Positions 17,713 through 29,000 of a stretch of 64,000 nt of DNA are shown here, piece by piece. Numbering within the stretch: position 1 is the stretch's first letter; each line of letters starts with the position of its first letter. Origin of the DNA: Deltaproteobacteria bacterium (GTDB lineage Bacteria; Myxococcota; Kuafuiibacteriia; Kuafuiibacteriales; Kuafuiibacteriaceae); contig WYAZ01000001.1 in NCBI GenBank assembly GCA_011526105.1, positions 42,347 to 106,346 on the forward strand, given 5' to 3'. Under the pieces are notes generated by a model that saw nothing but the letters and a program-made list of their open reading frames with translations, had not been told where the DNA came from and made no database searches. Made by a program: the position numbers and the translations under genes.

Positions 17713-20700
17713 ATGCGCAGCTCGTTCAACCTGGTCTGGTCTTTGTCTCTCGCCCTCACTTTCCTCAGCGCCTGTGGCGACAGCGATCCGGCCGCGCCCA
17801 ACCCGACCCCGGACGCCGGGACCCCAGCCGGAGACACCGGCGTTTCGGAGGAGCTCTGTGGCCCGCTCCATCCGACCGGCGCTTGCGCGACGGGCTACCA
17901 GTGCTACGGCGGCCAGTGCTTCGAGGACTCGGCCTTTTGCAGCGCCACGAACACGACCGGGCTGTGTCCGCCGAATCAGACGTGCCAGTCCGGTGTCTGT
18001 GAGAGCGCCGCCGCTCGCTGCAGCGTCGCGAACCCCACCGGCACCTGCGACCCCGACACGACCTGTCGAGCGGGCCAATGCATCAGCGACACACTCCTCT
18101 GCACCACCTCCAACCAAGAAGGGCTCTGCGTCCTGACCACCGAGGCCTGCCTCGAGGGCACCTGCGTTCCAGAGGTGAACCTTTGCAGCGCAACCAACCC
18201 CACCGGCCTCTGCGGTACCGGTCTCGAGTGCACCAACGGTGGATGCTCCACTCCCAACCCCTGTTCGGTGAGCGAGCCGATGGGGTTCTGCGGCGCCGGC
18301 GAGCGCTGCCTCGATGGCACCTGTGTGGTGACGGCCAACCTGTGCAGCGCGACCAATCAGAGCGGGCTCTGCGCCTCCGGTCGCACCTGCATCGACGGCA
18401 CCTGCACGAGCGACACCTTGCTCTGCGATCCGGCTCGACCCTCCGGGCTCTGTCCGAGCGCCGAGACTTGCTTCGAGGGCGAGTGCGTCGAAGACACCGA
18501 GCTATGCAGCGCCACGAATCAGACGGGACGGTGTGTGGCCGGCCGGACCTGCCTCGACGCTCAGTGCGTGGACGACACCTTGTTGTGCTCGGCCGCCGCG
18601 CCCACGGGCTTGTGCACGAGCGGCGAGAGCTGCCTCGAGGGTCAGTGCGTCGCGACGAACGCGCTCTGCTCGGTGAGTGTGCCGAACGGTCTGTGCCCCC
18701 TCGGAGAGACGTGTAACGCTGGCGTCTGCGAGGCTCCAACCGGATGCCCCGTGTGCGGAACCCAGGAGACCTGCCTCGAAGGTCGTTGCCGCCCCGATGC
18801 CACCCTCTGCTCCTCCACCAACCCGAACGGCTTGTGTGAGACCGGCTTCGATTGCATCGCTGGAACCTGCGTCGATGCGGGCATCGGATGCTCGCAAAAC
18901 AACCAGACCGGCGCCTGCCCCATCGGACAGATCTGCAACACCGGCGTCTGCGAAGTCATCGACGACGAGACCTTGTGCGACGACGAGAACCCGTGCACCC
19001 GAGACTTCTTCGACTTCGCGCGAAACCGCTGCAGCCAGGCCCCGCAGACCGCGAGCTGCAGCGACGGCAACGCCTGCACCACCGACACCTGCGTCTCGGG
19101 AGCCTGCGTGCCGGCGCCCATCGGCGGCTGCATCGAACCCCCAACGCTCGAGCCCTACGTCACCCCCACCAACGTCGGCGTCTTGAACCTGCGAGGCTCC
19201 AAGCCCGCGGGATCCTCCATCGAGATCAACGGTCTCGAGGCGGTGCCGCAGAGCCCCGACACGACGTGGACGGTCGCGCTCAACCTCGTGCCCGGCGAGA
19301 ACGTGTACGTCGTGCGCAGCCTCGACCAGGGCCAGGGCAGCGCCACCATCGAAGCGCGCATCGTCTACGACATCACGCCCCCAGAGACCTCACTCAGCCC
19401 CTCGGGCGGCATCTTCCTGAACGGGGTCACTGTGCGCCTCGCCAGCGATGAACCCGCGACCGTGTACTTCACGACCGACGGCTCCACGCCCAGCGAGAAC
19501 TCGGAGAGCTTCGAGTCGGTCAAAGACATCCGCGTATTTGACGACACCACGCTGCGGCTCCGAGCTCGCGATCGCGCGGGCAACTGGCAGGCGACCGTCG
19601 TCGAAGCGAGCTATGAGATCACCGGCCACGGCAACGGCTGGCGATCGGCCACCGCGCTCACGGAGAGCCTCATCCACACCGCCGCCACGCAAGTCGGCAC
19701 GCGCGTCGTTCTCGCGGGCGGCTCGGACGGGCTCGCACCCCAGGCCGGCGTGCTCGCGCACGAGTTGGGAACGAACACCTGGACCGCGCTGGCCTCCATG
19801 GTGGGCGGCCGAGCTCAGCTCGCGCTCGTCGCCTCGGGCAACCTGCTCTACGCGATCGGTGGCGAGAACAACGGCACCCCGCTCGGTCGGGTCGAGCGCC
19901 TCAATCTCGCGGATGCCAACGCCACCTGGGAGACACTCACCCCCATGCCGAGCACACGCTTTGGCATCTCTGCGGTGCTGGTCGGGAACGCCATCCACGT
20001 TCTCGGCGGCAAGACAAACGGCGGCGTCGTGCTCAATAACCACGAGGTGCTCGCGCTCGGCGCCGGCACGTGGAGCAACGCGGTCGCGCAGCTCCCGAGG
20101 GCGCGCTACGCCTTCAACGCGGTGGTCGAAAACGGCCGCATCATCGTCGCCGGCGGCGAGGACGCGCAGGGCAATCCGATCTCGGAGGTGGACATCTACG
20201 ACGTGGCCGGAAACAGCTGGACGCTCGGCACCCCCATCCCGACCCCGCGCTCCTTCGCGGGCGGCGGAAAGCTGACGAACGTGGGTGTGGTCGACACCGG
20301 CTACCGAGGACTCGTCGTTGCGGGTGGCCGAACCGCGGGCGGCGCGGCCACCGCAAAGGTCGAGGAGTACATCATCGACGACGACACCTGGCGCGAGCGC
20401 ACGCCCATGCCGGCGGCGCGTCACAGCGGCGCTGGGCTCATCGTCACCGCGACCGGCGACGTCGATACTCAGTCCTCGGAGCTGTGGGTGCTCGGCGGAC
20501 AGACCAGCGTCGGTCCCGTCGCCTCGAGTGTTCGCTTCTCGGCTTCACAGGACTACGTGAGACGGCTCGCCGAGCTGCCGGAGGCGCGTTTCATGCAGGC
20601 AGCAGCGGCGCTCAACGGTCGCATTTATCTGATCGGTGGCCGCAACTTCACCGAGGAACTCGACGCGTGGGAGTTTGATCCCGAGACCGAGGCCTACCGA

Positions 20701-21771
20701 AGCCTGCCCCCGATCGGGACGCATCAGAACGGACTCGTCGCGGCTGCAGTCGGCGATGTCGTGTATGCGATCGGCGGCGCCGACAACTTCGGCAACTCCG
20801 TGGCCACCGTGCGGGCCTACGACCCGATCTTGAATCAGTGGATCTCGCGCACCCCCATGCAGGTGGCCCGTCGCGACGCGGCGGTGACGGTCAAGGGCAC
20901 CGACATCTGGGTCATCGGCGGATACAACGCCGGCCCGCTCCAGACGGTGGAGGTCTATGACACGATCACGAACACCTGGAGCAGCGCGCCCGTGTTGCCG
21001 AGCGGTCGGACCGGCGCCTCCGCTTTCACCCACAACGGCGAAGTCTACGTGGTTGGAGGTTTGAACGACCAGGGCAACGCGCACAACACGATGCTCCGCT
21101 TCCTGAACAACGCCTGGTCGATCCGAACCCAAGCGAAGTTCGCATTCTCGCACGGCGCTGCTTTCCTGGTGCGCGATCAGCTGAGCCTAGTGGCCGGACG
21201 CCGATCCGATCTACCCACCAAGGTCATCGAGAGCGAGGCGGTGGCCGGAGGCCAGCTCACCCCGATCGGATCCGAGCACCAGCTCCTCTCCCCGCTGGAC
21301 CGATTCGCCTTCACGCCGCTGCACGGAAAGCTCTACCTCTTCGGAGGCAACGCCACGCAGGCGATCGGCCCCTCGGGCGTCCCGCTGGTCCAGAAGGTGC
21401 TGGGCAAGTGCTTCAACGGGGTCCAAGACGGGCGCGAGCAGCGACCAGACTCGAATGGTGGTTGCGGACGGCGCGGCTTCGAGCACAGCACTGGCCTCGG
21501 AACGCTGTTCTACAACGACTTCCCGGTCGACATCACTTCGCTTCAGCGGGCGATCGACGCGTGCAACACCCACTACAGGGTCACGAACTGCGGCGTTTCG
21601 AACTGCTCCGGAACCTGGACCTCGGTGACCGTCGGCTCGACCTGCACCTGTAGCTCGACGCACTTTCGCTGGCACTTCGGCACCCGCGACCCGTACACCC
21701 AGGGCGGCGTGGCCGGCCGCGTCACCGCCGGCGGTAACTGCAGCACCAGTAATGCCGGCACCTGGTACTGA
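17713..21771 (+). CDS. Giant Cys-repeat / chitobiase-C-like / Kelch lipoprotein
   Basis: The signal ends in lipobox LSAC (mature CGDSDPAAP), followed by a Pro/Asp linker. Residues 50-425 hold 14 tandem modules of about 27 residues, each with four Cys (CSATNPTGLC..GxxCxxGxC). A further Cys-rich stretch runs to about 475. Residues 555-635 match the chitobiase/hexosaminidase C-terminal type domain (TVYFTTDGSTP). Residues 645-1225 contain about ten Kelch repeats (VYAIGGADNFGN, DIWVIGGYN, EVYVVGGLND). A final Cys-rich domain (about 1255-1352) ends CSTSNAGTWY. The plan is that of a rigid disulphide stalk presenting a propeller outside the cell, probably for adhesion or carbohydrate contact. A GGAGG sequence precedes the ATG. 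Transcribed divergently from the pseudokinase operon across 215 bases. Confidence 0.88.
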   Translation: MRSSFNLVWSLSLALTFLSACGDSDPAAPNPTPDAGTPAGDTGVSEELCGPLHPTGACATGYQCYGGQCFEDSAFCSATNTTGLCPPNQTCQSGVCESAAARCSVANPTGTCDPDTTCRAGQCISDTLLCTTSNQEGLCVLTTEACLEGTCVPEVNLCSATNPTGLCGTGLECTNGGCSTPNPCSVSEPMGFCGAGERCLDGTCVVTANLCSATNQSGLCASGRTCIDGTCTSDTLLCDPARPSGLCPSAETCFEGECVEDTELCSATNQTGRCVAGRTCLDAQCVDDTLLCSAAAPTGLCTSGESCLEGQCVATNALCSVSVPNGLCPLGETCNAGVCEAPTGCPVCGTQETCLEGRCRPDATLCSSTNPNGLCETGFDCIAGTCVDAGIGCSQNNQTGACPIGQICNTGVCEVIDDETLCDDENPCTRDFFDFARNRCSQAPQTASCSDGNACTTDTCVSGACVPAPIGGCIEPPTLEPYVTPTNVGVLNLRGSKPAGSSIEINGLEAVPQSPDTTWTVALNLVPGENVYVVRSLDQGQGSATIEARIVYDITPPETSLSPSGGIFLNGVTVRLASDEPATVYFTTDGSTPSENSESFESVKDIRVFDDTTLRLRARDRAGNWQATVVEASYEITGHGNGWRSATALTESLIHTAATQVGTRVVLAGGSDGLAPQAGVLAHELGTNTWTALASMVGGRAQLALVASGNLLYAIGGENNGTPLGRVERLNLADANATWETLTPMPSTRFGISAVLVGNAIHVLGGKTNGGVVLNNHEVLALGAGTWSNAVAQLPRARYAFNAVVENGRIIVAGGEDAQGNPISEVDIYDVAGNSWTLGTPIPTPRSFAGGGKLTNVGVVDTGYRGLVVAGGRTAGGAATAKVEEYIIDDDTWRERTPMPAARHSGAGLIVTATGDVDTQSSELWVLGGQTSVGPVASSVRFSASQDYVRRLAELPEARFMQAAAALNGRIYLIGGRNFTEELDAWEFDPETEAYRSLPPIGTHQNGLVAAAVGDVVYAIGGADNFGNSVATVRAYDPILNQWISRTPMQVARRDAAVTVKGTDIWVIGGYNAGPLQTVEVYDTITNTWSSAPVLPSGRTGASAFTHNGEVYVVGGLNDQGNAHNTMLRFLNNAWSIRTQAKFAFSHGAAFLVRDQLSLVAGRRSDLPTKVIESEAVAGGQLTPIGSEHQLLSPLDRFAFTPLHGKLYLFGGNATQAIGPSGVPLVQKVLGKCFNGVQDGREQRPDSNGGCGRRGFEHSTGLGTLFYNDFPVDITSLQRAIDACNTHYRVTNCGVSNCSGTWTSVTVGSTCTCSSTHFRWHFGTRDPYTQGGVAGRVTAGGNCSTSNAGTWY
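17873..18965 (+). repeat. Tandem array of 14 Cys modules (about 81 bases each)
   Basis: In-frame repeats encode Cys spacings of roughly C-x8-C-x5-C-x4-C. Unit 12 is shortened (CPVCGTQETC). The DNA copies have diverged, so the array is old, but adjacent units still share LCSATN and GLC. The array explains all local repetition in this gene's first third. Confidence 0.75.
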
Positions 21772-21803
21772 ACCGGGCGGCCCGCGGTTGACACGCCGCG
21801 CCG

Positions 21804-21823
21804 CTGCGCCAAGCCTGGCGCAG
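21804..21823 (+). other. Perfect 8-bp inverted repeat before the DUF6599-like gene
   Basis: CTGCGCCA and TGGCGCAG flank a four-base loop between the Kelch gene stop and the next GTG, and the last base of the second arm is the G of that GTG. No T-run follows, so a classical terminator is not supported. It could be an RNA hairpin masking the start or a weak protein-binding site. Confidence 0.4.
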
Positions 21824-22920
21824 TGGCCATCCAGGACGAGGATCGCCTCTTCGTGAGGAACGGGCTCCGCCACTACCGGCGGCGCTACTCACTGACCGAG
21901 GTCCGCGTGGGCGGACTCATCTTCGTGGGCCTCGCGCTCATCGCGGCCTGGGTAGCGTGGCGCGGCGGCCAAGCGGACCCAGATCTCTTCAGCGCCGCGC
22001 CGGGGCAGGTGCAGCGCGCAGTCGTTGTGGTCCCAGGCGAAGCGCAAGGCGCCTTGCGAGCCGGGCCTGCGCCTTCCGCGGAAGCCCGCGCTTCCCCCCG
22101 AGGTATCGCTCCCGAAGGACTCGCCCCCGAGGGCTGGACAGAGCGTCAAGTCGCGCTCTTTGGACCCGACAACGTCTACGAGAAGATCAACGGCCGCGAG
22201 GGCTACTACAAGTCCTTCGGCTTCGAGTCGCTCACCTTCGTGGCGCTCGAGTTCTCCGCGGACGCAAGCGTGAGTGTGGACATCGAGCTGTACGATCAAG
22301 GCAAGCCCGAAAACGCCCTCGGCGCGTTCGCGGGCGAGCTCCCGCCCGAGGCTGCGGCGCGCGCGCATGGCCTGGGGCTCTCGTACCGAGCCCGCAACGC
22401 GCTCTACCTGACCGCGGGCCGCTACTACGTGCGCGTCGTCGGCTCGGATGAATCCAAGACGGTGCAGGCTGCGCTCGATCATCTCGGGCCAAAGCTCGAG
22501 GGCGCACTCCCGGGCGAGCCGCTGCCCTGGGCCTACGCGCTTTTCTCGGGCGCGCTTCAGATCCCACCGGCTCGCGTCTCGTACTCGGCGGAGAGCACCT
22601 TCTCCTTTGGGTTCTTCGACGCCGCGTGGATCGCTCTGCTCGAGGACGCAGAGACCGAGCTCTTCGTGAGTCGGCGCACGGACCCCGGTGCGGCCCACAA
22701 GCTCGCGGCCGAACTCGAGCGCGGATTCCTCGAGTACGGCGAGGCCGCGAAGGGCAAAGGAGGACTCGAGTGGGCCAAAGACCGCTACCTAGGACGATTC
22801 AGCGCCGTGATCGCACGGGGCAACATGGTCCTTGGAGTGCGCGGGGCAAAGAGCATCGAGGCGGGCACGGCCCAACTCCAGCGCCTCGAAGGCGCCGCGG
22901 CGAAAGCACCCGCCCAATAG
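21823..22920 (+). CDS. DUF6599-like membrane-anchored protein
   Basis: The 365-residue product has a basic N terminus (LRHYRRRYSLTEVR), one membrane helix (about 30-47, VGGLIFVGLALIAAWVAW) and a large outer domain. That domain contains GWTERQVALFGPDNVYEKINGREGYYKSFGF, read here as two shorter motifs (DNVYEKINGR and GYYKSFGF). They match the DNLxxYINGxAExYxxYGF signature of DUF6599 proteins. A repeat of the same fold (FFDAAWIALL...LFVSRRTD) follows. The family's role is unknown; members often lie beside DUF362 and ferredoxin genes. That is the case here, with the DUF362 gene 95 bases downstream. The GTG start lies in a hairpin; a GTG 30 bases further in is the alternative. Confidence 0.65.
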   Translation: MAIQDEDRLFVRNGLRHYRRRYSLTEVRVGGLIFVGLALIAAWVAWRGGQADPDLFSAAPGQVQRAVVVVPGEAQGALRAGPAPSAEARASPRGIAPEGLAPEGWTERQVALFGPDNVYEKINGREGYYKSFGFESLTFVALEFSADASVSVDIELYDQGKPENALGAFAGELPPEAAARAHGLGLSYRARNALYLTAGRYYVRVVGSDESKTVQAALDHLGPKLEGALPGEPLPWAYALFSGALQIPPARVSYSAESTFSFGFFDAAWIALLEDAETELFVSRRTDPGAAHKLAAELERGFLEYGEAAKGKGGLEWAKDRYLGRFSAVIARGNMVLGVRGAKSIEAGTAQLQRLEGAAAKAPAQ

Positions 22921-23015
22921 CCGGGAGCGTCGAAGTTAACCCTCCTTTTCTCCCGTCGGACGGTTCCCGGCGCTTGGACAGACGGGTAGCCTGAGGCGAC
23001 CGAAGGGGTTTTGAG

Positions 23016-24058
23016 ATGAGCTCTAGACGCGGAGACGAAGAAGAAGCTCATCGTCTCGAGGAGCGAAGACGCTTCTTGAAACAGGCGGGCCTCGTGGGCG
23101 GACTCGCGGCGGGCGCCGGCTGGGCCGCGCTCGCGCCTTCGGACTGGCCGCTCTCCCTCAAAGACCCAACCGGTGAGCTGGGCAAACCGAAGCGGAGACA
23201 ACTCGCCCTCCCCGAAGGAGGCTACGCGGTCGCCCCGAGCAAGCTGCACGCGGACCTCGGCATCGCGCACGGCGTCGACATGAACGCGATGGTGCGAGGC
23301 GCCATCGACGCCATCGGCGGGATCCGCCGCTTCGTGAACCCGGGCGAGATTGTGCTCATCAAACCCAACGTCGCCTTCGAGCGCGCCGCGGCCTTGGGCG
23401 CAACGACCCACCCCGAGGTGCTCGGCGCCTTGATTCGCGTCGTGTTCGAAGCCGGAGCGAGCGAAGTCCGCGTCGCCGACAACCCCATCGAATCGCCCGA
23501 GAGCTGCTTCGCCAAAAGCGGCGTCCAGCGCGCCGCGGTCGAGGCCGGCGCCCGGGTGTACTTGCCGAGCCCGGGGGACTTCGAGCTGCTGTCCACCCCA
23601 GGCGCCAAGTGGATCGAGCGCTGGCCGTTCTTCTGGCGGCCCTTCGTCGGCGTGCACAAGGTCATCGGAGTGGCGCCAGTAAAGGATCACAACCTCTGCC
23701 ACGCCTCCATGACCACCAAGAACTGGTACGGCTTGCTCGGCGGTCGGCGGAACCAGTTCCACCAAGACATCCACGGCATCATCACCGACCTCGCGCGCAT
23801 GATGAGGCCCACGTTCGTGTTGCTCGATGGCACGCGAGTGTTGTTTCGTAGCGGCCCCACCGGCGGCAGCCTCGACGACGTGCGTTCCGGTCAGACCGTG
23901 GTCGCGAGCACGAACAGCCTCGCCGCCGACGCTTACGGCTGGGACGCGCTCCTTCTGCGCAAAGACAAAGACAAGCCGGCGTACCTCGGCATGGCGACCG
24001 AGAGCGGCCTGGGCGACTGGGACTACTCGAAGCTCGTGCTCGAGGAGGTGCAGCTCGG

Positions 24059-24062
<4 letters not shown>
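23016..24062 (+). CDS. Tat-exported DUF362 protein
   Basis: The N terminus has a twin-arginine signal ([20 protein letters not shown]), so the folded protein is exported through Tat, often a sign of a metal cofactor. The rest matches the DUF362 plan: [31 protein letters not shown], and a late LLDGTRVLF. The 348-residue length is normal. DUF362 proteins are poorly understood; several are fused to ferredoxin domains. The stop overlaps the next ATG by four bases (ATGA), so it is coupled to the NapH-NapG-like fusion and then to the Tat-exported aldo/keto reductase. An AGGGG sequence lies 8-12 bases before the ATG. Confidence 0.85.
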
Positions 24063-25821
<1,759 letters not shown>

Positions 25822-25825
<4 letters not shown>

Positions 25826-27030
25826 GCGAAGAGAAGAAGGGGCTCACCAGACGCGGCTTCATCGCGGTCAGCGGAGCAAGCGCGGGCGCCGTGCTCGCGC
25901 ATAGCGGCGTGGCCGCGGCGGAGGAAAAGCCCAAGGAGCCAGAGGCGCCTTTGCCGCAGGTACCGAGGCGCAAGCTCGGCAAGACGAACGAGACGGTGCC
26001 CATTCTGCTCATGGGCGGCTCGATGCGCTTCGATCAGCGCTTTGATCCCAAGTTCGCCGAGTGCATGCGCTTCGGCCTCAACTACTTCGACATGGCGGAC
26101 TGCTACGCCGGCGGCACCTCCGAGACCGCCATGGGTGCCTTCCACACCCGCATGAAGAACCGGGACTCGATGTGGATCACGTCAAAGAGCGACGAGCACG
26201 AGCCGGCCGGCTTCGTGAAGACGGTGGAGCAGAGCCTCACCAAGATGAAGACCAGCTACGTGAACATGTACTTCCTGCACGCGCTCACGGACACTTCCTA
26301 CCTCTCACCCGAGCTCGCCAAGACCGTGGACGGGCTCAAGAAGGCGGGCAAGATCCGTCACTTCGGTTTCTCGTGTCACGGAAGCAACGTGGCCGAGCTT
26401 TTGAAGCACGCCGCCAAGCTGCCATGGGTCGACTCGATCATGTTCCGCTACAACTTCCGCCAATACGGGGACAAAGCGCTGAACGAGGCCATGGACGCGG
26501 CGCACAAGTCGAACATCGGCCTCATCGCGATGAAGACGCAGGGGTCCGAAGCCTCCTTCGAGAAGAGCTGGAAGAAGTTCGAGCAGGCCGGGAAGTGGAA
26601 CAAGTTCCAAGCGGTCATGAAGGCGGTCTGGGCGGATGAGCGCATCAGCGCCGCCGTCTCTCAGATGGACACCTTCGAGAAGCTGAAGCAGAACATCGCG
26701 GCCGCGGTGGACAAGTCGGAGCTATCGCAGGTGGAGCGGGAGAGCATCGACAAGTACGCAGCCGCCACGCGGCATCTCGCTTGTGATGGTTGCGACCATA
26801 TCTGTAACCCCGCGGTCGCGGCGCCGGTGCAGATCGGTGCTACGATGCGTTACCTCATGTACCACGAAGTCTACGGTCAGGATGAGCTCGCGCGCGAACT
26901 CTTTCATCAACTGCCCGCTTCCGCCAAGGCGCTCGAGGGCACGGACTTCGCCGCCGCCAACCGCGCTTGCCCCAACGGCATCGACGTCGCGCACCACATG
27001 GCCCGCGCCGCCAAGCTCTTCGTCGCCTAG
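25822..27030 (+). CDS. Tat-exported aldo/keto reductase with C-terminal ferredoxin-like domain
   Basis: The start at 25822 overlaps the previous stop (ATGA) and gives the Tat signal [20 protein letters not shown]. The barrel follows: [31 protein letters not shown] (Asp and Tyr of the tetrad), WITSKSDEH (Lys) and NMYFLHAL (His). The C-terminal part CDGCDHIC...[11 protein letters not shown] resembles the [4Fe-4S] segment of a well-known reductase subgroup. An exported aldo/keto reductase cannot easily draw on cytoplasmic NADPH. With the polyferredoxin fusion directly upstream it may take electrons from that protein instead. 402 residues. Confidence 0.85.
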
Positions 27031-27035
27031 TCGCC

Positions 27036-28394
27036 ATGGTGTCACCTCTCAGCCTCAGCCTCCTCTTGCTCGCGGTGCCTTTCGCTGGGCGCCCCACCTC
27101 GGGCATCTCGGTCGAAGGCTTGTTCGTTCACGGAAACCAGTCGGGCGAGATCGTGGCCCTCGATGCGCGCGGGCAGACCCAGTTCGAGGTGCAGGTGAGT
27201 GAGCGCCCGATCCACGTCTGGTCGGTCACCGGTTCCAGGCACATCATCGCCACCGATGATCTCGGTGGGATCGTTGCCTTCGACCTCGGCCGTCGAGCGG
27301 TCACGACCCGCATCCCCGCCGCCACTCCGGGCCTTGGCGCCGACGCGCCGGTTCTCACTTCGGGTCAGGTCTACCTCGAGGCGCCAGGCGGGCACTGGCA
27401 AGCGTACGCGCTCGAGAGCGGACGTGCGCAGTGGAAAGCCAGGGCGGTGGGGCTCGGAAGTGACGGGCGCGTGCTCCTTTACGCCAGCGCCAACGCCGAG
27501 CTGCAAGCGCTGGCGCCGAGCACTGGGCGGCCGCTGTTCTCTCGGAAGCTCGAAGGCCCCGCGCGCACCCCTCCCGCGGTCGACGGTGATGGCGTCGTCG
27601 TCGCGTACGGCATCATGGATCGAAAGCGGCGCGGAATTGCTTCGCACACGCTTGCAGAGTGGACCCATGAGGAGGGCGCGTCGCCCCGATGGCGCGCGAC
27701 CCTGCCCGGAACCCCAACGGCAAACCTCGTGCTGTGTGGCTCCGCGGTCGGCTTGTTCGTCGACGTCCCCAAGAAGAACGAGGTACAGAGCTTCCTGCGC
27801 TTCGATCGACTCGACGGTCGCCCGATCTCGGAGGTTCGAGTCCCGCGCGAGGCGAAGCTTCGGTGCGCGGGCGATCTCTTCGTGGTGGTGCACCCCGCTC
27901 GCTCGGGCCAAACTCGTCTCCTTGTAGCCGCGCCGACGGGAGCGCTGCTTTGGGAGCGGAGCGACGTGGCGGTGTTCGTCGGCCGGGCCAAGGACGGCTT
28001 CCTGGTGAGCCACGCCGAGCACGAGCTCGAAGAGCTGTCTGCGGAACTCGGGGCCCACACCGCGCGCGATCGAAGCGACCTCGCCATCGAGATGACACCC
28101 GCGCCCCCGGACCAGGCGCCGCGACGCTTCGTGCTGTCGGGCGAGGAACTCAGCCTGCCGTCAAAGGCCTCCATCTCCATGCGCATGCGCGTGTACCGAG
28201 CCGGGGTCCTCGAACCATCACTGAGCCTGCTGGCCAGCGATGAGCGGGCCCTTCCGCCCGGGCTGCGTTTGTCCCGCGATGGCCTGCTCTTCGGCCGCGC
28301 GCGAGGACTCGGCCTCTACAAAGTGCCTCTGAGCCTCGGCCTGCCCGGCCGTCCGCTCGAGGAGCTCGCGTTGTCTTTTCGCCTGGTTCCGTGA
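27036..28394 (+). CDS. PQQ-type beta-propeller protein with signal peptide
   Basis: The ATG five bases after the reductase stop gives a typical signal peptide (MVSPLSLSLLLLAVPFAG) and a 452-residue product. Repeated strands such as GNQSGEIVALDARGQT, GGIVAFDLGRR and ASANAELQALAPSTGR match PQQ-like propeller blades. A separate C-terminal region after about residue 350 (RRFVLSGEELSLPSKA...GLYKVPLSLGLP) looks like an immunoglobulin/cadherin-type domain. Close spacing suggests it is the last gene of the redox cassette and may act as a periplasmic scaffold. No cofactor-binding residues can be assigned. Confidence 0.72.
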   Translation: MVSPLSLSLLLLAVPFAGRPTSGISVEGLFVHGNQSGEIVALDARGQTQFEVQVSERPIHVWSVTGSRHIIATDDLGGIVAFDLGRRAVTTRIPAATPGLGADAPVLTSGQVYLEAPGGHWQAYALESGRAQWKARAVGLGSDGRVLLYASANAELQALAPSTGRPLFSRKLEGPARTPPAVDGDGVVVAYGIMDRKRRGIASHTLAEWTHEEGASPRWRATLPGTPTANLVLCGSAVGLFVDVPKKNEVQSFLRFDRLDGRPISEVRVPREAKLRCAGDLFVVVHPARSGQTRLLVAAPTGALLWERSDVAVFVGRAKDGFLVSHAEHELEELSAELGAHTARDRSDLAIEMTPAPPDQAPRRFVLSGEELSLPSKASISMRMRVYRAGVLEPSLSLLASDERALPPGLRLSRDGLLFGRARGLGLYKVPLSLGLPGRPLEELALSFRLVP

Positions 28395-28418
28395 CGTAGC
28401 TGCGATGCGCGGGGCCGC

Positions 28419-28446
28419 TTGATTCGCCCGATTCGGCGTGCTACCT
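28419..28446 (+). promoter_or_regulatory. Possible promoter of the tRNA gene
   Basis: TTGATT (28419-28424), 16 bases, then CTACCT (28441-28446) lie 11 bases before the tRNA. The -35 element is good and the -10 poor. Position fits; sequence alone is weak. Confidence 0.3.
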
Positions 28447-28457
28447 CGTGGGAGCAA

Positions 28458-28530
28458 GCGGGAATAACTCAGTTGGTAGAGTGCAACCTTCCCAAGGTTG
28501 AAGTCGCGAGTTCGAGTCTCGTTTCCCGCT
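28458..28530 (+). tRNA. tRNA-Gly(CCC)
   Basis: The 73-base sequence folds as a full cloverleaf. The acceptor stem GCGGGAA pairs with TTCCCGC (G at the third position faces the usual C) and the discriminator is T. The D-arm region contains AGTTGGTAGA. The anticodon stem CAACC/GGTTG (28484-28488/28496-28500) encloses loop TTCCCAA with anticodon CCC at 28491-28493. The T-arm is GCGAG TTCGAGT CTCGT. CCA is not encoded. It reads GGG codons. Its 3' half is the natural target of tyrosine recombinases, and a recombinase remnant follows directly. Confidence 0.95.
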
Positions 28531-28559
28531 CTTCCCCTCTCCTTTCAAATCCAGCGCTT

Positions 28560-28903
28560 CGGGAGCCAGGTCTCGCTGAACGCTCTTCACATCCCCGGTT
28601 CCCTCCACGCGATCTCTGGTTTGCGCAGGCTCCCCGGCTTCTCCGCGGATGAGCCTCAGCACCTTGGCCCCGGCCACGCACTTCTCGTCGGCGCCCACCG
28701 GGACGTAGTGACGATGCGTCTCCGTGGTCAGGTGACCGGCGATGCTCATCGAGACCGCCTCGCTCGCTGCGCGAGGCTCCATGTTCCCGTCCAGCCTCCA
28801 CGGAATCGCGCTCGGCGAGAACGAAGCCCGAGCAGCACCCGGCACGAACCACGCGTCGAAGCCACCAGAGCCGAGCCTGCTCCACCTGGTCCCGCGGAAC
28901 GCC
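28560..28903 (-). pseudogene. Decayed tyrosine recombinase (integrase) C-terminal remnant
   Basis: In the minus-strand frame bounded upstream by a stop at 28905-28903, the translation contains SEAVSMSIAGHLTTETHRHY and then VPVGADEKC. This matches the end of phage-type integrases. GH (H at 28734-28732) and the nucleophile Tyr (28707-28705) are nine residues apart, as in GHSS...TERY. The upstream catalytic part (first Arg, Lys, HxxR) is missing and the frame is broken. It occupies most of the 470-base gap between the tRNA and the next gene, the classic place for an integrase that targeted the tRNA 3' end. I see no direct repeat of the tRNA end further on. Confidence 0.5.
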
Positions 28904-29000
28904 TATCGTGAAGCGTGCGCCTCTATTGAGCCGGAACCGCCCTCGGGTGGAGGAAGGCGGGTTCACCCTTGACTGCGGGTGCCAAGCTTGGTCTTGGCGC

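Noticed and set aside
21788..21816. TTGACA upstream of the DUF6599-like gene as a promoter
   Set aside because: A perfect -35 box at 21788-21793, but no -10-like element at 16-18 bases; the region is GC-rich and forms a hairpin.
28441..28560. Minus-strand open frame continuing across the tRNA (RDSNSRLQPWEGCTLPTEL)
   Set aside because: This peptide is the antisense of a tRNA, a well-known false protein. Only the upstream integrase-like part is kept, as a pseudogene.
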